Shown here: piece after piece, positions 58,169-64,000 of the stretch
How positions within the stretch are numbered: position 1 is the first letter of the stretch
Layout of the letters: the number at the start of each line of letters is the position of its first letter
From: Aphrocallistes beatrix
Lineage: Eukaryota > Porifera > Hexactinellida > Sceptrulophora > Aphrocallistidae
Assembly: GCA_963281255.1 (NCBI GenBank)
Contig: OY725500.1
Coordinates: forward strand, 2,170,001 to 2,234,000
Length of the DNA: 64,000 bases
Reading direction: 5' to 3'
Translations under genes and position numbers: made by a program
Notes under the pieces: generated by a model
The model's input: only the letters and a program-made list of their open reading frames with translations
What the model was told of the DNA's origin: nothing
Databases searched by the model: none

Positions 58169-60322
58169 ATGATAATAAATTCATCTATACCCCCTGCTTC
58201 CTCTGTGATACCTTTCGTATGTCCCCACTTTAATGAGTACTGCTACTGTTGTGGAGTCTCATGGTCCAAAGTGGTGCTGTACCCTATCACAAATTGTATG
58301 GCATTAAAGATGGATAAAGAATTCCAGGAATATGCAGGGCCAACTGGTTCGCACTCAGATCTCACTGGTCCCTCTTCCATATGCGGTAATTGCAAGATCA
58401 CTCTCACCGTTAATACAAATGCTCAGCTGGACAGTTGGAAAAAGCAATTCGCCAAGAGAAGAATAGAACACTACTGTATAGTGCGGAGGTGGCCAAAGCC
58501 AGATCACACAGAAGAAAAATGCTGGTATTGTGACAACCACAAGCTCAAGATGAGGAAGGGGAAGAAGAAAAACAGAAAGGGTGCAGGGAGACCCCCAGGA
58601 TTTTCTTTCATCACTCCGTTTCGACCAGCGAAGACTCGTCAGGAGTTAACACAGGGCCTAATAGCTCAGGCTGAGGATGCTGGACAAATCGATCAATTGG
58701 TTCGAGCTGGGCTGAGTGCCATTCGTAAGTCGCGAGGTCTCCCCAAGGATGCACCCTTTGAACTATTAGGTCATCATGGCAGGGCAACTACCTTCCAACG
58801 AGCAAACCCCAGCCAGAAGCGGACAAAGCTTGTAGTTCCTACTTCCTTCATTCGACAGCTCCAGCTTGTGACCACGACCTCTAATTCCTCCATGGACTGT
58901 CTTATGACTATCATGAATCGGTTCATCGGTTCTGCAGTTCGTCTCCCAAAAAGACTAACAATTGTGTCGGAACGAGCTGAGTATATGACCCACTTTGCCA
59001 TAAAGAACTTTGGAGAAGCTGATGATCTGTTACATGAAGCGACTGACACATTGGCAAAGTTTTGGATGGCTGAGACTGGCGAAGTACACAGGCAGAGTCG
59101 AAATTCTACATATGGAATTGTTCGGGATATATGTGGGGAATTAGTCAGTCAAGAGTACAAGTCTGGAGACTGTCTGAAAATGTCAATTGATGGCGGCGGC
59201 GGATCTGTAAAAGTGATAATCAATCACCAAGGAGAAGCCATTAGTTTCAAAGGCAAAGGAGAGAGACAGATTCCATTCGTCATCGCTATTTCAGAGGCTA
59301 GTGAGAGTCGAGCTCTACTATCATGCATGATGTATGACCTGTCCCCTATGTTTGACGATTATAATGTAACAGTGGCATGTGACTTCAAGTGCGCCCAATT
59401 GCTAACTGGCTGCACCACGACTGCTTGTGTGTTCTGCTGTACAACTGGCAAGAGGGTAAACAAGAGCCAAATCTACTCTCCGGACAACAGAAACGTTCCA
59501 AGGACTGCAGATCAAGCAGCCTTATTACCCAAAACCAAGCCGGCCAGAGCAAGACACATTGATGGACAGATACATCACCCTATTCTGGACCTCGGAAATG
59601 ACCCTGTAGAGATATTCCATATACCTGTTTTACACATATCTATGTGCATATTGCGGCAATTGTTTCAACGCGAGACTCGACTTGGCTCGACCTGCAAGGA
59701 TGTATGGGAATCAAGAAAGCTCAAACTTCTGGTATTCCTGGAGACCAACTATCAAGTGAAAGCTTTGACCGCAACCTGCACCAGCACACTCAAAGCCGAG
59801 CACATGAAGTGTCCCTCATTCGCTGGCAAGGACGTTACTAGGCTCGCCTCAGCAGTTTCAAGTGCTAGTGGTGCTGTATCTCTATGGATTGACTCTGGCT
59901 TCTCGGATTGCTCCGTTTTTGTCCTCAGAGCATGGCACTCACTTCGAACTGCTGCATGGGCTGGAGAAGAGATTGGAGAAGTTGCAAGACTCCTTTACGA
60001 ATTCAGGATAGTGTGGCTTGATAATGGACTGACAGTAACGCTTCTTATCCATTGCTTGCTCGCTCACTTCATGGATTGGTATTCTATACACCGAGGAAAG
60101 GTACAGCTCCTTACAGAGGAGCAAATTGAGTCATGTCACAATGACTTCTCTGCGGTACAGACCACTCATCATAGTACTGCAGTAGATGCACTAGGTCGAT
60201 ACAACTTCACCAGGAAGGATGGCCATAAGAGAAAGGCTGATGCACCAGCTAGACCCATTAGAGAGTCAGCCAAACGGGCAATTCGTTTCTGGAAGGAGAT
60301 CGATGGTACAGACGAAGACTAG
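58169..60322 (+). CDS. 717-residue putative transposase-like protein, intact
   Basis: Largest ORF of the window, uninterrupted. The N-terminus has Cys-rich pairs (CPHFNEYCYCCG, SSICGNC, KCWYCDNHK) likely to bind zinc, then a basic stretch KMRKGKKKNRKGAGRPPGF (AT-hook-like GRPP) at residues ~129-147. The middle holds LKMSIDGGGGSVKVIINHQG, then YNVTVACDFKCAQLLTGCTT and ACVFCCTTGKRV. The C-terminal third has DPVEIFHIPVLHISM and a basic tail. The DGGGG..., CDFK.. and downstream acidic residues look like a possible RNase H/DDE core. I have a memory of similar DGGGG/DLK..GL..H..PC..C proteins in invertebrate genomes but know no function. The start could also be Met-44 (58298). AATAAA follows at 60472. 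Confidence 0.6.
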   Translation: MIINSSIPPASSVIPFVCPHFNEYCYCCGVSWSKVVLYPITNCMALKMDKEFQEYAGPTGSHSDLTGPSSICGNCKITLTVNTNAQLDSWKKQFAKRRIEHYCIVRRWPKPDHTEEKCWYCDNHKLKMRKGKKKNRKGAGRPPGFSFITPFRPAKTRQELTQGLIAQAEDAGQIDQLVRAGLSAIRKSRGLPKDAPFELLGHHGRATTFQRANPSQKRTKLVVPTSFIRQLQLVTTTSNSSMDCLMTIMNRFIGSAVRLPKRLTIVSERAEYMTHFAIKNFGEADDLLHEATDTLAKFWMAETGEVHRQSRNSTYGIVRDICGELVSQEYKSGDCLKMSIDGGGGSVKVIINHQGEAISFKGKGERQIPFVIAISEASESRALLSCMMYDLSPMFDDYNVTVACDFKCAQLLTGCTTTACVFCCTTGKRVNKSQIYSPDNRNVPRTADQAALLPKTKPARARHIDGQIHHPILDLGNDPVEIFHIPVLHISMCILRQLFQRETRLGSTCKDVWESRKLKLLVFLETNYQVKALTATCTSTLKAEHMKCPSFAGKDVTRLASAVSSASGAVSLWIDSGFSDCSVFVLRAWHSLRTAAWAGEEIGEVARLLYEFRIVWLDNGLTVTLLIHCLLAHFMDWYSIHRGKVQLLTEEQIESCHNDFSAVQTTHHSTAVDALGRYNFTRKDGHKRKADAPARPIRESAKRAIRFWKEIDGTDED

Positions 60323-60471
60323 CGAGATAAACAAATATTGGTGTAATCATAGCGGAAGGTTTCGGTTGAAATAGTGTAGTAGAATTCTATGTACTAATAT
60401 TCTCATTATATTCATATTATCAATATAAACATTTTCTCAATAGATTGATATTTTCACTAAACAGATATTCT

Positions 60472-60477
60472 AATAAA
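60472..60477 (+). promoter_or_regulatory. Candidate polyadenylation signal
   Basis: AATAAA about 150 bp after the 717-codon ORF and before the right terminal repeat. Confidence 0.5.
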
Positions 60478-60694
60478 TAATATTTCAGTCTGGTGAATGT
60501 CGTAGCACAAATCAATTCCAACTCAATTGAGGGCAATGTCGTTTGCTCATACAATCTCAAAGTATGTCATTATAGACAATGACGGGTAGTGTATAGGAGC
60601 GCGCATCGTTTTCTAGATCGCTAAAGATCGGTATAGCGCATACCCAAAACAACTTTGCAGTAGCCGTGTACTTGCCATCGACACTTTTTGCCTC

Positions 60695-61204
60695 GGAAAA
60701 ATGATAAAAATTGTAAAAATTGAATTGGTAAAATTTCCACTTTTTATACACAATTAAGACGTCATAATCTAATGATGAATTTGCATTTTGACGAGATTTT
60801 GAGACAATCTGGCAGAAAAGGGTAAGATAGATCTAGTGTTTAAGTTTCATTGATTTATAATTAATATTGCCTGAGCTATAATGAAATTTTGTACTGTCAT
60901 GATGACGTAATAATTCGAGAATTAGTTGGCTAGATCATAACTTTAGGTGTGTTCGATACAAGTATTATTAATTTAGAATTTGTAGCTAATTTTCAGAACT
61001 TTTATTAATGGAGAATGGAAGTTATAACAGATGAAGTGGATTTTAACACAATATACACCACATTTATATGTGAAAATGAAATATTAAATTTTTCAAGGTC
61101 TTACTTTGATCCGCTGGAGCTGAAAAACACCAAAATGTTTGTAAATACTGAGATCAGCTTAACGTAATTTTTTCGTGATTTTTTACGATTTAAAGTGGAC
61201 GTGC
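60695..61204 (-). repeat. Right ~510-bp terminal inverted repeat
   Basis: Partner of 57292-57820. A few small indels (for example extra T in CACTTTAAATC). Its palindrome is decayed to AGACGTCA. Confidence 0.88.
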
Positions 61205-61208
61205 GCAT

Positions 61209-61723
61209 GGGTTCGATCGCTCCACAGAGTTGGCCTATAACTCAAAAGCAGGTTACATTTGATCCAAGTAGTTCAATGATGGAGACATTGAATATACACA
61301 CAAAATATCAAATGGTGACGATGGTACCCATCGTGAAATACCGCAAAAGTGCTTAAAGCTAAAACAAGGTGACGTACCATATATTCTACCAGGGTACCCA
61401 TCTTAATATTCATCACAATCAGGAACTAAACGCTCTCGTCTATCTCTAGAAGAAAAGATGATGAACTCCTCTCTCAAGTAAGAGTCTCAGCCAAATATCA
61501 AATACTGAGGAGAGTCAAGTTTCTGATCAACATTTTCCAAGAACTGCAAGATAAGTTTCACATCTTTCTATTTATGAAACATGGTCATACAGGTATTCGA
61601 ATTCAAGTACATTAGTATTTATTCGAACTAAGCAAGATACTAGCAATGTTTCCAGGGCTATTTACATATCAGTATTCTTTGATTTGTCTGTAAAAGCAAA
61701 TCACAAAGGTAAAACTTTTTCAA
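61209..61723. other. No recognisable feature
   Basis: No credible ORF. It opens with GGGTTCGATC, resembling a Pol III box B, but I find no partner box A. Confidence 0.45.
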
Positions 61724-62129
61724 TATTCTTACTAATTAAAACTCGATTAATGTTTATATATATAGTCGAACCTGCTATAACGGGCACTCTATATAACGGC
61801 CACCTCTCTATAGCGATCACCAATGAACAGTCCAGTCCGAAATTCCATAATACTGAACCTGTGCATAGCGGTCATCTGCTCAACGCGGCCAGCGGCCACC
61901 AGTTTGTAGCCCCTTACTGACCTAAAACTGTGTATAACGGCCACTACCTGTCTATAACGGCCACCACCTGTCTATAATGGCCATCACCTTTTTCACGTAT
62001 TGATGTGTTAATTACAGAACCTGTTACAAACGATAACAAGTTTCATGTAATTACTTCAAGTAATGGATTTCTAAAAACGTTGATACCATTTGGGGATTAA
62101 GACAATCACCCTTATATAAGGTCACCTGT
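61724..62129. mobile_element. Family-A left end with pogo MITE (second copy), cut by gap
   Basis: Left end CTTACTAATTAAAACTCGAT (61729-61748). Then AGTCGAACCTGCTATAACG at 61764 starts a copy of the MITE 37758-38208, which runs into the N gap before its right end. Confidence 0.85.
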
Positions 62130-62329
62130 NNNNNNNNNNNNNNNNNNNNNNNNNNNNNNNNNNNNNNNNNNNNNNNNNNNNNNNNNNNNNNNNNNNNNNN
62201 NNNNNNNNNNNNNNNNNNNNNNNNNNNNNNNNNNNNNNNNNNNNNNNNNNNNNNNNNNNNNNNNNNNNNNNNNNNNNNNNNNNNNNNNNNNNNNNNNNNN
62301 NNNNNNNNNNNNNNNNNNNNNNNNNNNNN
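62130..62329. other. Assembly gap (200 N)
   Basis: Run of 200 N; exactly 200 suggests an arbitrary gap size. It joins the MITE and a family-A 3' part. The flanks predict the missing MITE end and a family-A 5' part. Confidence 0.98.
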
Positions 62330-62334
62330 TTCCA

Positions 62335-62564
62335 AATATAATTGACTCAACTCTCTGTTATGACGTCATCATTACGCATCAAAATTTTAAAAATTGACAA
62401 ATTCGGTGATTTTTCGTGCGATATCGATTATAGCAGTAGGACAGACATATTTAGAGGTGTTTTCTCCTTTATAATTAATCATTGTAACACCAGGCACCCA
62501 CAGGGCGCCTCCGGCGGACACAGTGTTCGCCATCCGCGCAGTGCAAGCAAGCGAATCGCGCTTG
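62335..62564 (+). repeat. Family-A 3' half
   Basis: From about GTTATGACGTCATCATTACG to GCGAATCGCGCTTG. It includes recurrent ORF 62342-62581. 62600-63216 shows no other feature. Confidence 0.88.
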
Positions 62565-63216
62565 TCTCAAATATATCATAGTGACATTCGTAAATTAGAA
62601 ATGCTATTTGGAGAAATTTCTATTTCATTTCTAAGTACTTCATAATCTAAAATAACGATAGTTTATCGTGTGGAATTTACACTCAAATCTGAAAATGTGG
62701 TCTAACAATAATTTTTGATGCATATAGGATGACGTCAATTGAAGTAGTCGAGCTACACTGTTCGTCACCCTACTATAAACTTCAACACTTGAAAATACTA
62801 ATTAATGGTTTCGTGCGAAGTATCATTACAGCAGGACTAATAATCCTAGCTAAGATAGGCATGTTTATCTAGAAATTCGCAAAAATCTAAGAATTCCCAA
62901 TTTCATCTTGACACACTGCATTTTGAATGGCCGACCTATCAAAAACTTAGTTTAAATGTCAAAATTATACAAAAACTTAGTATGTGATTATTATAACTGA
63001 ATAATTTCAAAAACAAAGTAAACACTAAGTAGTAGTAACTTAGTTTTCCGCTTAAACTAAGTATTTACCGAGCAATTACTTTGGTTTTTAGCCAAAAAAA
63101 TCCCCTCACAGACGGGCTAGAAGTGTGTTTCCAAATTCCTTGGATGACATGTATTGTGTCATCATGCAAGGAATGTGGAAGCACAAAAAATATTTAACTG
63201 AAATTAGTACCATAAT

Positions 63217-63272
63217 CATTTTCATCCAACAAACTTTAATTGATGTAACAATTAAAGTTTGTAGGATGAAAA
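63217..63272. repeat. ~25-bp-stem hairpin
   Basis: TTTTCATCCAACAAACTTTA and AAAGTTTGTAGGATGAAAA pair with a short loop (AATTGATGTAACAATT is part of the stem and loop). AT-rich palindrome, possibly a small MITE core. Confidence 0.75.
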
Positions 63273-63301
63273 TTGTGTATGTAAATTTTAGCTGAATCAC
63301 T

Positions 63302-63652
63302 ATGATGACGCCAGCATATTTAATTAGCATAGTTTTGTACAGTCATCTACACTGAACACTTTCTACAACAAATGTTTATTTTTATTTCTTATCATTGTAA
63401 CTTTATTAGCAATTTATAATTATTGCTGTGTGATCATGATGACGACAGCATAAAAAATTAACATAATTTTGTAGAGTAATCGATTCTGAACACTATATAC
63501 AATATATGTTTATTTCTATCTATTATCATTTTATTTCTATTAACCATTCATTATTATTGCTGTATCATCATGATGACGTAAGCATGATTAATTAAGATAA
63601 TTTTGTTGAGACATCTATATTGAACACTTTATTGAACAATTGTTTATCTCAA
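63302..63652 (+). repeat. ~132-bp tandem repeat, about 2.6 copies
   Basis: Units begin ATGATGACGCCAGCATATTT, ATGATGACGACAGCATAAAA and ATGATGACGTAAGCATGATT, and continue with CTGAACACT..ACAA..TGTTTAT. Divergence of 20-25% shows an old array. The GATGACG start recalls the family-A palindrome region. Confidence 0.75.
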
Positions 63653-63828
63653 ACTATTAAAATTTGAGCTCTAATAAGCATTTATCATTAAAATTAGAGC
63701 GATGAAGATGCGACAACAATTTTACCTCAAATTGCTGAGGTCATATGTCCGATGTGTCTAGGAATGAAATAGGTTTTAGAGGGCTTCATATTTCATCAGT
63801 GTTAACAATCTTTTTCTCGCACTTCTGG

Positions 63829-63872
63829 CGCACATCTACATATATGTCCGCACATCTACATATATGTCCGCA
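63829..63872 (+). repeat. 20-bp tandem duplication
   Basis: GCACATCTACATATATGTCC occurs twice in a row, exactly. Confidence 0.9.
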
Positions 63873-64000
63873 AATTCACAAAGAATTTCAGGGCGATATC
63901 TTTTAAACTCTGGGGCCTCATTCACCAAAGTTCTAAACTGAAATTCTTAGAATTTCATTTGATTCTAAGAATTATTCTAAGAAATTTTCAATTTTAAGTC

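Larger units (their letters stand above)
57292..61204 (+). mobile_element. Long-TIR DNA element with intact 717-codon ORF (3.9 kb)
   Basis: Inverted arms of ~529 bp (57292-57820) and ~510 bp (60695-61204) that match over nearly their whole length. Outer tips GCACGTCCAC / GTGGACGTGC, flanked by GCAT at 57288-57291 and 61205-61208. Between the arms are an inverted family-A fragment and a single ORF, 58169-60322. I know no named transposon superfamily with this set of traits; it is described as a candidate. Confidence 0.75.

Noticed and set aside
58774..59049. 91-codon minus-strand ORF
   Set aside because: Shadow of the 717-codon ORF.

Overview
This is AT-rich animal nuclear DNA, with no prokaryotic gene layout. 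It shows spliceosomal introns (GT..AG with good branch and acceptor context), a ciliary gene (DRC3), a GAPDH exon, a tRNA-derived SINE, and a very dense load of eukaryotic transposons: Ty3/gypsy, CR1/L2-type LINE, mariner, Tc1, pogo/Tigger, hAT, Ginger and TTAA-type elements. The element mix and a cilium gene fit an invertebrate metazoan; the phylum cannot be fixed from this window.

The only host gene I can defend is DRC3 (LRRC48), on the minus strand. Its last LRR exon is at 48984-49228 and its long coiled-coil terminal exon is at 18642-19596. The splice phases match (2 nt + 1 nt), so about 29.4 kb between them (19597-48983) is one intron, filled almost entirely with mobile elements. Earlier DRC3 exons are not seen and probably lie to the right of the window.

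Left part (1-10130): a decayed Ty3/gypsy pol gene whose integrase region is split by an 8.36-kb Ginger-type DNA transposon (integrase exons plus an OTU-protease exon, TGT..ACA ends, 4-bp duplication GCCC). The Ginger carries a mariner (TA), which in turn carries a TTAA-type element: four levels of nesting with readable target duplications. 10200-18600: family-A repeats, a Tc1 deletion derivative, a Tc1-like copy, and a hAT inserted in another mariner-superfamily transposase. 20-48 kb (DRC3 intron): many family-A/B units, a gag fragment, a second Ginger with an internal inverted duplication and its own mariner, a SINE, a Tigger element, pogo MITEs, foldback elements (one holding a GAPDH first coding exon) and a TTAA element. 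Right part (49-64 kb): a nearly complete Tc1, LINE fragments, hAT MITE, a second copy of the 5.2-kb TTAA family, and a 3.9-kb element with ~520-bp terminal inverted repeats around an intact 717-codon ORF.

The two most notable items are this long-TIR element with an uninterrupted ORF of unfamiliar type (57292-61204), and the abundant family-A/B elements. The latter have shared 27-bp inverted ends (ATCCTTACTATT..), variable numbers of ~490-bp units, a GC-rich three-hairpin 3' cap and two TGACGTCA palindromes per unit. Most other coding sequence is broken transposase or polymerase.
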